DNA of 64,000 nt from Staphylococcus borealis. GTDB lineage: Bacteria; Bacillota; Bacilli; Staphylococcales; Staphylococcaceae. The DNA is taken from contig NZ_CUEE01000012.1 of the NCBI RefSeq assembly GCF_001224225.1, positions 1-64,000 of the forward strand. The letters run 5' to 3'. Positions 1 through 9,291 of the stretch are shown here, piece after piece. Made by a program: the position numbers and the translations under genes. The stretch's first letter is position 1. Every line of letters begins with the position of its first letter. Under the pieces are notes generated by a model. The model was not told where the DNA came from. It did not search any database and saw nothing but the letters and a program-made list of their open reading frames with translations.

Positions 1-60
1 AGTTAATCAGTTTCTACAAGCAAAGCACGTTGGGCAAGCGAGCCAACAATACGAAGTATT
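1..60. repeat. fragment of dispersed intergenic repeat
   Basis: The window opens in a fragment resembling the dispersed intergenic repeat seen more fully near 9.0 and 40.5 kb: the motif TTTCTACAAGCAAAGC followed by a TTGGG-type segment. It is truncated by the window edge, so its full extent is unknown. Confidence 0.45.
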
Positions 61-72
61 GTATATAAAGAA

Positions 73-114
73 GCCAGTAAATGAATTTATAAAAACTCAT
101 TTACTGGCATTTTT
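73..114 (+). terminator. intrinsic terminator, possibly bidirectional
   Basis: A perfect 12-bp stem (GCCAGTAAATGA with its complement, 12-base loop) is followed by ATTTTT. It lies downstream of deoD, which is on the minus strand, and could end transcripts from the plus-strand gene lying left of the window. Confidence 0.75.
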
Positions 115-187
115 GCTAGGAATTATGTCCCAGTCTCATTTTGTTAGGGATTATTTCCTAACCTCGTTTATTGTTTATTAATTATTG

Positions 188-898
188 TTATTCAGCAACT
201 TCTAATGCAATTTCCATCATTTGCGTAAATGAGTTTTGTCTCTCTTCAGCTGTAGTTGCTTCATCTCTAAGAATATGGTCACTAACTGTAAAAATACCTA
301 ATGCTTTCTTACCAGCATTAATTGCATTTAAGTATAACCCTGCTGATTCCATTTCAATACCTAAAATTCCCATTTTTTTCCAATTGTCATTGAACGTTGC
401 ATCAGCATTATAGAATGTATCTGAAGATAGTACATTACCTACATGACTTACTGCGCCAATTTTATCAGCAACATTTTTAGCTTTAGTAATAAGTTCGAAA
501 TCAGCGATTGGGGCAAAGTGGCCAGGAATATTAAATTGGTCTACATAATTAGAGTTAGTAGATGCTGCTTGAGCAATAATCACATCATATAAATTAACAT
601 CTTCTTGTAAAGCACCACATGAACCAACACGAATAATAGTGTCAACATCAAAGAAATTATATAATTCATATGAATAAATACCAATACTTGGTATGCCCAT
701 TCCAGAGCCCATAACTGAAACTTCTTTACCTTTGTAAGTACCTGTATAACCGAACATATTTCTAACTTCGTTAAATTGTTCTACATTTTCTAAAAAGTTA
801 TCTGCAATATATTTTGCGCGTAATGGATCGCCAGGCATTAAAACCGTTTTAGCGATTTTCGCTCCATTTGGTTGAATGTGAGGTGTGCCATTTGTCAT
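188..898 (-). CDS. deoD: purine nucleoside phosphorylase DeoD
   Basis: Cytosolic enzyme that splits purine (deoxy)nucleosides with phosphate to free base and (deoxy)ribose-1-phosphate. The 236-residue product carries the phosphate-binding MPGDPLRAK motif (residues 21-29), a GSCG segment, and the GIEMES purine/ribose-binding motif with a downstream SDH near the C terminus, all typical of the hexameric DeoD class. The start at 898 has an AAGGAG ribosome site at 908-913; a longer in-frame extension to 979 has no ribosome site and does not match the family. It is divergent from deoC-pdp-deoB, and together these genes form a complete nucleoside salvage and catabolic group. Confidence 0.96.
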   Translation of the reverse strand: MTNGTPHIQPNGAKIAKTVLMPGDPLRAKYIADNFLENVEQFNEVRNMFGYTGTYKGKEVSVMGSGMGIPSIGIYSYELYNFFDVDTIIRVGSCGALQEDVNLYDVIIAQAASTNSNYVDQFNIPGHFAPIADFELITKAKNVADKIGAVSHVGNVLSSDTFYNADATFNDNWKKMGILGIEMESAGLYLNAINAGKKALGIFTVSDHILRDEATTAEERQNSFTQMMEIALEVAE

Positions 899-1006
899 TA
901 ATATCTTCTCCTTATCATGATTGTTAAGATTAAGATAACATTTGTTTAACTTTTTTGCGAATTTTTGTACTATATACATGAGAGGGCTATATTAATATGA
1001 AAAGTT

Positions 1007-1030
1007 AATATTCTAATTTTAAGGAATATT
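1007..1030. promoter_or_regulatory. inverted repeat in the divergent deoD/deoC intergenic region
   Basis: AATATTC, a 10-base spacer, then GAATATT forms a 7-bp inverted repeat directly upstream of the deoC ribosome site. A possible plus-strand promoter (TTTAAC 945-950, 17-base spacer, TACTAT 968-973) lies upstream. The position suits an operator for deo control, but in AT-rich DNA this could be chance. Confidence 0.35.
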
Positions 1031-1064
1031 GATTAAATTTAACAACATATTGGAGGAAACTACT

Positions 1065-1727
1065 ATGAATTATGCAAAATTTATTGATCACACTTTATTG
1101 AAGCCGGAATCTACACGTCAACAAATTGATAAAATTATTGACGAAGCTAAAGCGTATGATTTCAAATCAATTTGTGTAAATCCTACACACGTTAAATATG
1201 CATCAGAAAAGTTAAATGGCTCAGATGTATTAGTTTGTACTGTGATTGGTTTTCCATTAGGAGCAAATACAACTGCTACTAAAATTTTTGAAACAGAAGA
1301 TGCAATTAAAAATGGCGCATCTGAAATTGATATGGTTATCAATATAGGCGCACTTAAAGATGGAAGATATGAAGACGTTCAAAAAGATATTGAAGGCGTA
1401 GTTGGCGCAGCTAACGGAAAAACAGTGAAAGTTATTATTGAAACTGTTCTTTTAACAGATGATGAAAAAGTGAAAGCAAGTGAACTAGCAAAAGCTGCTG
1501 GAGCAGATTTCGTTAAAACATCAACTGGCTTTGCTGGGGGAGGCGCTACACCAGAAGATGTGAAATTGATGAAAGACACTGTGGGAGACGCATTAGAGGT
1601 TAAAGCTTCAGGTGGCGTGCGTAATTTAGAAGATTTCAACAAAATGATTGACGCAGGCGCTACTCGTATAGGTGCGAGTGCTGGTGTTCAAATTATTCAA
1701 GGCTTAGAGTCAGATTCTGATTATTAA
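1065..1727 (+). CDS. deoC: deoxyribose-phosphate aldolase DeoC
   Basis: Cleaves 2-deoxyribose-5-phosphate to acetaldehyde and glyceraldehyde-3-phosphate, feeding nucleoside carbon into glycolysis. The 220-residue class I aldolase has Asp89 ([11 protein letters not shown]), the Schiff-base Lys151 in VKTSTGF, and Lys180 in VKASGGVRN. The start is set by TTGGAGGA at 1050-1057; an upstream in-frame start at 1029 lacks a ribosome site. It is the first gene of deoC-pdp-deoB. Length is normal for the family. Confidence 0.96.
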   Translation: MNYAKFIDHTLLKPESTRQQIDKIIDEAKAYDFKSICVNPTHVKYASEKLNGSDVLVCTVIGFPLGANTTATKIFETEDAIKNGASEIDMVINIGALKDGRYEDVQKDIEGVVGAANGKTVKVIIETVLLTDDEKVKASELAKAAGADFVKTSTGFAGGGATPEDVKLMKDTVGDALEVKASGGVRNLEDFNKMIDAGATRIGASAGVQIIQGLESDSDY

Positions 1728-1788
1728 TCATGCAATTGATGTAACAGCACACAGATATAACAGCTTATTTTGAGAGGGGTTCAGAATT

Positions 1789-3090
1789 ATGAGAATGGTA
1801 GATATTATTGAAAAGAAACGCGATGGCAAATCATTATCTAAAGAGGAAATTGAATTCTTTATCAAAGGTTACACGGAAGGGGACATTCCTGATTATCAAG
1901 CTTCTAGTTTAGCGATGGCAATCTTTTTCCAAGATATGAATGAAGAAGAGCGTGCAGCTTTAACTATGGCAATGGTTAATTCAGGTGATGTTATTGATTT
2001 ATCAAAAATTAATGGTATTAAAGTAGATAAACACTCAACTGGTGGTGTTGGAGATACGACGACGCTAGTGTTGGCACCATTAGTAGCTGCAGTGGGAGTG
2101 CCAGTTGCTAAAATGAGTGGCCGTGGTTTAGGACATACGGGCGGTACGATTGATAAATTAGAATCTATTAATGGATTCCATGTTGAAATCTCTGAAGCGG
2201 ACTTCATTAAACTTGTTAATGAAGACCAAGTTGCAGTGATTGGACAAACAGGCAATTTAACACCTGCAGACAAGAAACTATACGCATTAAGAGATGTTAC
2301 AGGAACAGTTAACTCTATTCCTCTAATCGCATCATCAATCATGAGTAAGAAAATTGCCGCGGGTGCTGATGCAATCGTCCTAGATGTTAAAACTGGAAAT
2401 GGTGCATTCATGAAAACATTAGAAGACGCTGAGGCTTTAGCACATGCTATGGTAAGCATAGGAAATAATGTTGGTAGAAATACAATGGCTATTATTTCAG
2501 ATATGAGCCAACCACTTGGTCGTGCGATTGGGAATGCTTTAGAATTAAGAGAAGCGATTGATACATTAAATGGTCAAGGACCTGAAGATTTAACTGAACT
2601 AGTATTAACACTAGGTTCACAAATGGTCGTACTTGCTGAAAGAGCAAGTACACTTGAAGAGGCGCGTCAATTGCTCAATGAAGCCATTGAAAATGGTTCA
2701 GCACTAGATAAATTCAAAACATTTTTAGAAAATCAAGGTGGCGATGCTTCAGTTGTCGATTCACCGGAGTTATTACCGACTGCCCAATATCAAATTGATT
2801 ATAAAGCAAAATCAAGTGGTGTAGTTTCAGAGCTTATTGCAAATGAAATTGGAGTTGCTTCAATGATGTTAGGTGCGGGAAGACAAACGAAAGAAGATGA
2901 CATAGATTTAAGTGTTGGCATTGTGTTGAATAAGAAAGTAGGAGACAAAGTCAATGAAGGTGAGTCTTTATTAACGATTCACAGTAATCGTGAAAATGTT
3001 GATGATGTCATTAAGAAACTTGACGAAAGTATCGAAATTAAAGCACAAGCAAAAACACCAACATTAATTCATAAAATAATTACAGAGTAG
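1789..3090 (+). CDS. pdp: pyrimidine-nucleoside phosphorylase
   Basis: Phosphorolyses thymidine, deoxyuridine and uridine to base and sugar-1-phosphate. The 433-residue protein has the family signature [17 protein letters not shown] near residue 82, [11 protein letters not shown] (pyrimidine/phosphate binding), and the C-terminal PYNP barrel-sandwich domain ([13 protein letters not shown], then [13 protein letters not shown]). The ribosome site AGAGGGG (1773-1779) supports the start. It lies between deoC and deoB, and its product sugar-phosphates are the substrates of deoB and then deoC. Confidence 0.95.
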   Translation: MRMVDIIEKKRDGKSLSKEEIEFFIKGYTEGDIPDYQASSLAMAIFFQDMNEEERAALTMAMVNSGDVIDLSKINGIKVDKHSTGGVGDTTTLVLAPLVAAVGVPVAKMSGRGLGHTGGTIDKLESINGFHVEISEADFIKLVNEDQVAVIGQTGNLTPADKKLYALRDVTGTVNSIPLIASSIMSKKIAAGADAIVLDVKTGNGAFMKTLEDAEALAHAMVSIGNNVGRNTMAIISDMSQPLGRAIGNALELREAIDTLNGQGPEDLTELVLTLGSQMVVLAERASTLEEARQLLNEAIENGSALDKFKTFLENQGGDASVVDSPELLPTAQYQIDYKAKSSGVVSELIANEIGVASMMLGAGRQTKEDDIDLSVGIVLNKKVGDKVNEGESLLTIHSNRENVDDVIKKLDESIEIKAQAKTPTLIHKIITE

Positions 3091-3101
3091 GAGTGTTAAA
3101 T

Positions 3102-4289
3102 ATGACGACACCATTTAAAAGAGTGCATTTAATTGTCATGGATTCAGTAGGTATTGGTGAAGCACCTGATGCTGCAGCTTTTAATGATGAAGGGTCACAC
3201 ACATTAAAACACACGTTAGAAGGGTTTAACCAATCACTACCTAATTTAGAAAAATTAGGACTAGGTAATATTGAGGATTTACCAGTGGTCAATAAAGTTG
3301 AACAACCAGGTGCGTTTTATACTAAATTAAGTGAAGCTTCTGTCGGAAAAGATACGATGACAGGACATTGGGAAATTATGGGACTAAATATCATGCAACC
3401 ATTTAAAGTTTATCCAAATGGATTTCCTGATGAATTAATTCAAGAGATTGAAGAAATGACAGGTCGAAAAGTTGTAGCAAATAAACCTGCTTCAGGTACT
3501 GCAATTATTGATGAATTAGGCGAACATCAAATGAAGACAGGGGATTTAATTGTTTATACTAGTGCAGACCCAGTACTTCAAATTGCTGCACATGAAGATA
3601 TTATCCCACTTGAAGAATTGTATGATATTTGCGAAAAGGTTCGTGAATTAACTAAAGATCCTAAGTACTTAATTGGCCGTGTTATTGCACGCCCATATGT
3701 AGGTGAACCAGGAAACTTTACACGTACGTCTAATCGTCATGATTATGCGCTTAAACCATTTGGTAAAACAGTCATGAACACATTAAAAGATCATGACTAT
3801 GATGTTATTGCAATTGGTAAAATTAATGACATTTATGACGGTGAAGGTGTAACAGAAGCAATAAGAACTAAAAATAATATGGATGGCATGGATCAACTGA
3901 TTAATGTCGTTAAAAAGGACTTTAATGGTATCAGCTTCTTGAATTTGGTGGATTTTGATGCATTATATGGTCACCGCAGAGACAAAGACGGTTATGCACA
4001 AGCAATTAAAGATTTCGACGAACGCTTACCAGAATTAATTGATAATTTACAAGAAGATGATTTAGTTATTATTACGGCAGATCATGGTAATGATCCAATT
4101 GCAGAGGGTACTGACCATACACGAGAATATATTCCAGTGCTAATGTTTAGCCCTAAAATAGATGCATACCATGAATTATCAGGAGATACGACATTTAGTT
4201 CAATTGGTGCAACAATCGCAGATAATTTCAATGTTGAATTACCTGAATTTGGTAAGAGTTATTTAAAAGAAATGGGAGTGGAACATTAA
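3102..4289 (+). CDS. deoB: phosphopentomutase DeoB
   Basis: Interconverts (deoxy)ribose-1-phosphate and -5-phosphate, linking the phosphorylases to DeoC. The 395-residue alkaline-phosphatase-superfamily protein shows the N-terminal metal Asp in [12 protein letters not shown] (residues 13-23), the catalytic Thr region [10 protein letters not shown], and C-terminal metal ligands TADHGNDP and [11 protein letters not shown] 3102 is preferred over GTG 3093, because the GTG overlaps the ribosome site AGTAGGAG. It follows pdp by 11 bases, and its stop overlaps the next start by one base. Confidence 0.95.
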   Translation: MTTPFKRVHLIVMDSVGIGEAPDAAAFNDEGSHTLKHTLEGFNQSLPNLEKLGLGNIEDLPVVNKVEQPGAFYTKLSEASVGKDTMTGHWEIMGLNIMQPFKVYPNGFPDELIQEIEEMTGRKVVANKPASGTAIIDELGEHQMKTGDLIVYTSADPVLQIAAHEDIIPLEELYDICEKVRELTKDPKYLIGRVIARPYVGEPGNFTRTSNRHDYALKPFGKTVMNTLKDHDYDVIAIGKINDIYDGEGVTEAIRTKNNMDGMDQLINVVKKDFNGISFLNLVDFDALYGHRRDKDGYAQAIKDFDERLPELIDNLQEDDLVIITADHGNDPIAEGTDHTREYIPVLMFSPKIDAYHELSGDTTFSSIGATIADNFNVELPEFGKSYLKEMGVEH

Positions 4290-4639
4290 TGAAAGTATTC
4301 CGTTATTTATTAGGTTTAGCTTTTGGAGTAGCCGGTGTACTTCATTTTACACGTGAACGTTCATTTAGAAATATCGTTCCAGATTATTTACCATTACAAA
4401 AAACGGCTGTTTTAGTAACAGGTGTATTTGAGATTTTCTTCGGTATTATGTTGTTATTAAAACGTCCTGCTAATTGGTTAAAAAAAGGTATTAACCTATT
4501 CCTATTAGCTGTATTGCCTGCAAATGTTTACATGGCACGTAAAGAATTACCTTTAGGTGATAAACAAGTGCCAAAATGGGCGCTATATTTAAGATTACCA
4601 TTACAGTTTGTATTAATTGGATTAGTAAAAAAATTATAA
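4289..4639 (+). CDS. DoxX-like small membrane protein
   Basis: A 116-residue protein with four hydrophobic segments (about residues 5-20, 33-54, 62-78, 94-114), matching the DoxX/MauE-like membrane family. It contains a positively charged FTRERSFRNIVPDYLP segment after the first helix. Its ATG overlaps the deoB stop by one base, so it is translationally coupled to nucleoside catabolism, but its role is not known. No catalytic motif is visible. An intergenic repeat and a strong terminator follow. Confidence 0.75.
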   Translation: MKVFRYLLGLAFGVAGVLHFTRERSFRNIVPDYLPLQKTAVLVTGVFEIFFGIMLLLKRPANWLKKGINLFLLAVLPANVYMARKELPLGDKQVPKWALYLRLPLQFVLIGLVKKL

Positions 4640-4649
4640 AATAATCAGA

Positions 4650-4870
4650 TCAGAGAGCGGGACAAAAATTAAAATAAATTTGTTGTTCCACCCTAGCTAG
4701 CTTAGTTCGGAGTTTTTCTTGATGAAAATCTCTTAGTTAGGGCTCTGACAGCAAAGATGACGAGGTTTGAAAAAATGCTTGATTGAAACGCATTTTCAAA
4801 TCAGTCAACTACAGCTAAAAGATAAAGAGGCTGAGACAAAATAAAATGTCTCAGCCTCTTTTTAAATATT
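4650..4870. repeat. dispersed intergenic repeat, diverged copy
   Basis: This region contains recognisable blocks shared with the copies near 23.7 and 9.1 kb: GCGGGACAAAAATTAAAAT, TCTTGATGAAAATCTC, GCAAAGATGACGAGGT and ATTTTCAAATCAGTCA. It ends in a GAGGCTGAGAC hairpin. The orientation matches the 23.7-kb copy and is opposite to the 9.1-kb copy. The GGGGCCC core has decayed to TTAGGGCTC. Confidence 0.6.
4825..4865 (+). terminator. intrinsic terminator between converging deoB operon and luxS
   Basis: GAGGCTGAGAC (4827-4837) pairs with GTCTCAGCCTC (4848-4858), with a 10-base loop and a following T run. A-rich sequence on the other side means it could also stop luxS transcripts from the minus strand. 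Confidence 0.85.
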
Positions 4871-4889
4871 CACTTTATGAACGGGTATG

Positions 4890-5360
4890 TTATTTACCTT
4901 CACCATATATATCAGACCATTCATTACGTTTATCAAGAAATGCTTGCGCGATTTCTTTTGCACCTTCAAGTGAATGGCTTGCAGCCCAGCCGCATTGAAC
5001 TTCGTTACAAGCAGGAACTTCAGTAGCATTTAACACATCATTTAATGTTTTTTCAATGATATTTAATACATCTTCATAATCATCATGATTAATAAATGAC
5101 ACATAAAAACCAGTTTGACAACCCATTGGACTTAAATCTACAACTTTATCAGTATGATTTCTAATGTTTTCAGCCATTAAATGTTCGAGTGAGTGTAACC
5201 CTGGCATTTCCATATGTTCTTTATTAGGTTGTTTGAAACGAATATCGTATTTTTTAATCACATCACCATTCAAACCTTCCATTGTACCAGCTAAACGCAC
5301 GAAAGGTGCTACAACCTTAGTATGATCTAAATTAAAACTTTCAACGTTCATTTTAGTCAT
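4890..5360 (-). CDS. luxS: S-ribosylhomocysteine lyase LuxS
   Basis: Cleaves S-ribosylhomocysteine to homocysteine and DPD, the precursor of autoinducer-2, in the activated methyl cycle. The 156-residue protein has the metal motif HSLEH (residues 56-60), catalytic Cys81 in MGCQTG and the third metal ligand Cys123 in VQCGW. ATG 5360 is chosen over 5363 because AGGAGG (5368-5373) is then 7 bases away rather than 4. It stands alone, convergent with the deo operon. Confidence 0.97.
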   Translation of the reverse strand: MTKMNVESFNLDHTKVVAPFVRLAGTMEGLNGDVIKKYDIRFKQPNKEHMEMPGLHSLEHLMAENIRNHTDKVVDLSPMGCQTGFYVSFINHDDYEDVLNIIEKTLNDVLNATEVPACNEVQCGWAASHSLEGAKEIAQAFLDKRNEWSDIYGEGK

Positions 5361-5632
5361 CATAAATCCTCCTATAAGCAATAAATTTAATTATTAAGTT
5401 AACGATTTGATTGTATCAATAGTTAAAGGTATTTACAATTTTCAAAATTATAGTCCCAATAGGTGACATGAAATTGAATGAATTGTGAGAAAATTTTGTA
5501 AATACATGGAAATTTAATGACAACCATCTTTAAATCCGATAAAATAGGTAATAATTAACTGATGATAAGAAATATAAACGATTGAAGATAGTAGCAAAAA
5601 CGATTGTCGTAAAGATAAGGGAGTTATGATTT

Positions 5633-6817
5633 ATGAGTAATAAACAAGAAATTTTAGATTATATAGAGAATAATAAATATGATTATGTTGAAATTAGTCA
5701 TCGAATACATGAACGCCCTGAATTAGGTAATGAGGAGATCTTTGCCTCTAGAACACTCATTGATAAATTGAAAGATAATGACTTTGAAATAGAAACGGAT
5801 ATTGCTGGGCATGCTACAGGTTTTATAGCCACTTATGATTCTGGACAAGAAGGTCCTACGATTGGCTATTTAGCAGAATATGATGCACTGCCGGGATTAG
5901 GTCACGCCTGTGGCCATAACATTATTGGGACTGCTAGCGTACTTGCAGGTTCAGCATTAAAACAAGTGATAAACCGCATTGGGGGAAAGGTTGTTGTGCT
6001 TGGTTGTCCAGCTGAAGAAGGTGGCGAGAATGGAAGTGCCAAAGCGTCATATGTTAAAGCTGGCATTATTGATGATATCGACATCGCTTTAATGATTCAC
6101 CCTGGGAATGAAACCTATCCAACTATTGATACGCTCGCTGTAGATGTCTTAGATATAAAATTCTATGGCAAAAGTGCACATGCTTCAGAAAATGCTGATG
6201 AAGCTTTAAATGCACTTGATGCGATGATTTCGTATTTTAATGGTGTAGCACAATTAAGACAACACATTAAAAAAAGTCAACGCGTACATGGCGTTATTTT
6301 AGATGGTGGCAAAGCAGCTAATATTATTCCGGACTATACACATGCCCGATTCTATACACGTGCAACAACACGTAAAGAATTAGATGTTTTAACTGAAAAG
6401 GTCAATCAAATTGCGAGAGGCGCAGCGATTCAAACAGGATGTGATTATGAATTTGGACCGATACAGAATGGTGTAAATGAATTTATAAAGACGCCTAAAT
6501 TAGATGCGTTATTTGAGAAATATGCAAATGAAGTAGGTGAAGATGTCAGTCATGACGATTTTGGTTTTGGATCGACAGATACGGGTAATGTCAGTCATAT
6601 AGTACCTACGATTCACCCTCATGTGAAAATAGGCTCTAGAAATTTAGTTGGTCATACACATAGATTTAGAGAGGCTGCAGCGAGTGTGCACGGTGATCAA
6701 GCGTTAATTCATGGTGCTAAAATCATAGCATTAATGGGATTAGAATTAATTGAAAATAAGAGAATGTTTGATGACGTAGTTCAACAGCACTCTCAAATAA
6801 AGGGGCAGTCTAGATGA
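5633..6817 (+). CDS. M20-family amidohydrolase (AbgB/PM20D2-like)
   Basis: A 394-residue zinc aminoacylase/peptidase-like protein. It shows the N-terminal HRIHERPELGNEE segment, GLGHACGHNIIG (metal ligands Cys/His near residue 95), the PAEEGGENG motif with the catalytic Glu pair, a KSAHASENADEALNALDA dimerisation-domain segment, and a C-terminal GHTHRFREAA. This resembles p-aminobenzoyl-glutamate hydrolase subunit B and PM20D2 dipeptidases, which cleave small amide bonds. The substrate is unknown. Ribosome site AAGGGAG lies 9 bases upstream. The stop overlaps the next start by four bases (ATGA), so the two products are probably made together. Confidence 0.85.
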   Translation: MSNKQEILDYIENNKYDYVEISHRIHERPELGNEEIFASRTLIDKLKDNDFEIETDIAGHATGFIATYDSGQEGPTIGYLAEYDALPGLGHACGHNIIGTASVLAGSALKQVINRIGGKVVVLGCPAEEGGENGSAKASYVKAGIIDDIDIALMIHPGNETYPTIDTLAVDVLDIKFYGKSAHASENADEALNALDAMISYFNGVAQLRQHIKKSQRVHGVILDGGKAANIIPDYTHARFYTRATTRKELDVLTEKVNQIARGAAIQTGCDYEFGPIQNGVNEFIKTPKLDALFEKYANEVGEDVSHDDFGFGSTDTGNVSHIVPTIHPHVKIGSRNLVGHTHRFREAAASVHGDQALIHGAKIIALMGLELIENKRMFDDVVQQHSQIKGQSR

Positions 6818-8004
6818 CAAAGAACGAAAATGAACTAAAATTAACTTTAAGTGATTTATATAATGACAATGTTGTGTATAACTCGAGACCATCATATGTT
6901 TCAAATCCTTGGCTAAAACCTGAGGAACATCAATCGAATTTCTTAACGGGTCGAGAAATGCTTATTGCAGATTCTATGCCGATGATTGTACATGAAGCAA
7001 GCATTACTGATAAATTAGTTCAATTATTTGCTCTAGTCGGAAAAAAAGTTCCAACACATACGTATCAATTTAAAAATCGTGAAACATATGAAGCATTGTT
7101 AAATCGAATTGTTCACGAAGAAGGTAAAGCGATTTATTTTCAATATATTCATAGTGATGACGTTGTACCAGATGATTGCTACGCTGTTCAAAAAGAAACA
7201 TTTGTAGCATTAAACAATAAAGCACGTATACCAGAGTGGACGAATCATAAATTTTTGCCAGAGCGTGAAATTGTATCTATTAATGATTTCAAAGCGCGTA
7301 TTAAAGAATGGGCGTTTCCATTTGTTATTAAACCTGGAGATGATTTGCCGACAGCAGGTGGATATGGTGTTATGATTTGCTATGATGAAGCGGATTTGGC
7401 TAAAGCCACACAACGTATCTTAGAAGCTAGTGATGCGACAGATAACCTAATTATTGAACAGAAAATTGAAGCGGTTAAGAACTATTGTGTGCAATTCGCT
7501 TATTCTGAAGATATTGGTGTGACCTATTTAGGTACAGCACATCAAATTACAGATAAATATGGATTTTATGCAGGTAATGAAAATGTTCATAATGTTCCAC
7601 AACAAATAATTGATGCCGGTCGAGAAATAATGGAAAATGGTGTGAAAATCGGTTTCTTTGGTGTAGCTGGTTTCGATTTACTCCTAGATAAGAATGACGA
7701 CGTTTTTGCAATCGATTTAAACTTTAGACAAAATGGCTCTACAAGCATGTTATTATTACAAGAGGAACTGAATTCGACATATCAAAAATTTTATAGCTAC
7801 TTCTCTAATGGTGATAATGAGCATTTCTTTAATACTATTTTAAAATATGTTAAACAAGGCGTGTTGTACCCATTGTCTTATTACGATGGAGATTGGTTTG
7901 GAAAAAACAAAGTTAATTCTCGCTTTGGTTGTATTTGGAGAGGCGAATCAAAGGAATCTATTGAGAAGATTGAACAATCTTTTTTAGCTGATCTAGAAAA
8001 GTAA
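6814..8004 (+). CDS. ATP-grasp family carboxylate-amine ligase
   Basis: A 396-residue protein with an ATP-grasp core from about residue 130: a PFVIKPGDDLPTAGGYGV nucleotide-binding loop (about 168-186), an IIEQKIEAVKNYCVQF strand, and the metal-binding FAIDLNFRQNGSTSM (D-x-N-x-R). ATP-grasp enzymes join a carboxylate to an amine through an acyl-phosphate. The substrates cannot be read from sequence. Coupling with the upstream amidohydrolase suggests a pathway that both makes and trims a small amide or dipeptide. I do not recognise it as a named gene. Confidence 0.75.
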   Translation: MTKNENELKLTLSDLYNDNVVYNSRPSYVSNPWLKPEEHQSNFLTGREMLIADSMPMIVHEASITDKLVQLFALVGKKVPTHTYQFKNRETYEALLNRIVHEEGKAIYFQYIHSDDVVPDDCYAVQKETFVALNNKARIPEWTNHKFLPEREIVSINDFKARIKEWAFPFVIKPGDDLPTAGGYGVMICYDEADLAKATQRILEASDATDNLIIEQKIEAVKNYCVQFAYSEDIGVTYLGTAHQITDKYGFYAGNENVHNVPQQIIDAGREIMENGVKIGFFGVAGFDLLLDKNDDVFAIDLNFRQNGSTSMLLLQEELNSTYQKFYSYFSNGDNEHFFNTILKYVKQGVLYPLSYYDGDWFGKNKVNSRFGCIWRGESKESIEKIEQSFLADLEK

Positions 8005-8070
8005 TCATTTATAAAATATGCAATCGTAAGTCGACAAGAAGTGGATTATTTAAAATGAATATGAGTTATG

Positions 8071-8124
8071 AACTAGAGTTGAGTAGGCACGCATATTAGC
8101 CTTTTCTCAACTCTAGTTTTATTT
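8071..8124 (+). terminator. intrinsic terminator after the M20/ATP-grasp pair
   Basis: A perfect 13-bp stem (AACTAGAGTTGAG and its complement at 8106-8118) with a 22-base loop is followed by a T-rich tract. Confidence 0.85.
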
Positions 8125-8187
8125 TAGATTCAAAACAAGTATGTTTTAAAAGTGCTATCTTAATAACATCATTTGCGATACAGATAT

Positions 8188-8216
8188 TTGACGGCTTAAG
8201 TATTGTCATTTACTAT
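8188..8216 (+). promoter_or_regulatory. sigma-A promoter of the DUF2750 gene
   Basis: TTGACG (8188-8193), a 17-base spacer, and TACTAT (8211-8216). Transcription would start near 8223, downstream of the first possible in-frame start at 8203, which supports the later TTG start at 8254. Confidence 0.7.
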
Positions 8217-8253
8217 TTTAATTGTTACCAAAATAGAAATGGAGGGTTACGCA

Positions 8254-8919
8254 TTGTCTTACAAGAATGAGACTTATTTTAAAGATGTGCTGATTAATGA
8301 AACGTTTTATGTTGCTAGCCAAAATAAAAAATTAATCAGAATAAATAGTAATGATCAAAATCATGTCGGTGTTTGGACTCAAGAAGGACAAGCAGAAGCG
8401 TATTTAAAGCATTCAGCAATAGACTACGATCGCGTATTAACAATTGATGTGGATACATTCGTTACCTATGAATTGGATGACTTATTTGATGAAAATGATC
8501 AAGTTGTTATTAATCAAACAGCTGAAACAGAAGGACAGATTGTTAACGTTGTACAAATGACTGATGAATTAATGTCAGAATTGGATAAAATTCGCATTAA
8601 AGAATTTGTGAGAGATGTAGCCAAAGAAGACCAAGTATTCGGCTTAACGAAACAAGGTGAAAGTCACTTCATATTAATCAGTGATGATAAAGAAGAAAAA
8701 CCTCAAATTATGCCTGTTTGGAGTTTAAAAAATAGAGCGCTTAAAGTTCGAGATGAAGACTTTGAAGAGTGTGAGTTAATCGAAATTGAAGGCAGCGTAT
8801 TTAGTGATTGGTTAGATAAATTACGTGATAATAATCAAGCTGTTGCCATCGATTTAAAACCTGGTGTAGTTGGAACTGTTGTTTCAGCTCAAAAATTATC
8901 AAACGAATTAACGTTTTAA
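8254..8919 (+). CDS. DUF2750 domain protein of unknown function
   Basis: A 221-residue acidic soluble protein with a C-terminal DUF2750-type region (about 130-215): FVLISDD-like strand, PVWSLKNRALKVRDEDFEECEL, and SDWLDKLRDNNQAVAIDLKPG. The N-terminal half is a separate, mostly polar segment. No catalytic residues are evident. The start is TTG 8254 with GGAGGG 7 bases upstream. The first in-frame ATG-type start at 8203 lies upstream of the predicted transcription start. It is monocistronic, ending at a repeat-borne terminator. Confidence 0.75.
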   Translation: MSYKNETYFKDVLINETFYVASQNKKLIRINSNDQNHVGVWTQEGQAEAYLKHSAIDYDRVLTIDVDTFVTYELDDLFDENDQVVINQTAETEGQIVNVVQMTDELMSELDKIRIKEFVRDVAKEDQVFGLTKQGESHFILISDDKEEKPQIMPVWSLKNRALKVRDEDFEECELIEIEGSVFSDWLDKLRDNNQAVAIDLKPGVVGTVVSAQKLSNELTF

Positions 8920-8995
8920 TTTGAATTATGTAGTCATTCGTTACTTTTAGTCTTTATATATATTTAGGTATTACATAATTGATTAATTAAATAAA

Positions 8996-9271
8996 AAGGA
9001 AGAGGCTGGGACAAAAATAATATAATGAAGCTATTTTGCAAATTCGCAGTAGCTGACTGAACTGAGAAGGCGCTTAAATCAAGCTTTTCTCAGTTCTAGT
9101 CATCCTTGCGGGCGGGGCCCCAGCAAAGAGAATTTCATCAAGAAATTCTACAAGCAAAGCAAGCTGGGAGTCGGGGCCCCAGCAAAGAGAATTTCATCAA
9201 GAAATTCTACAAACAAAGCAAGCTGGGAGTGGACGACGAATTCAAAAGAATTCTGTCCCGCTCCCTTTTTT
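8996..9271. repeat. dispersed intergenic repeat with two tandem 59-bp units and terminal hairpin
   Basis: The gap holds a structured repeat. Two 59-base units, nearly identical, each begin with GGGGCCCC (9114-9121 and 9173-9180). Each contains a hairpin of AGAATTTC/GAAATTCT (9129-9149 and 9188-9208). The element ends with GAATTC-AAAA-GAATTC (9238-9253) inside a GGGAG/CTCCC stem followed by six T, which should work as the terminator of the DUF2750 gene. The left edge, GAGGCTGGGAC, is partly complementary to the right edge. The GGGGCCC core recalls STAR-like repeats of S. aureus. No ORF is present. Confidence 0.8.
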
Positions 9272-9291
9272 AGAAAATAATTACAAAACTA

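Noticed and set aside
1896..2459. Long minus-strand ORF inside pdp
   Set aside because: It is an antisense shadow of a conserved gene, with no ribosome site and no recognisable protein pattern.
9114..9230. CRISPR-like array
   Set aside because: Two adjacent 59-base units without spacers; the units are part of a dispersed intergenic repeat.
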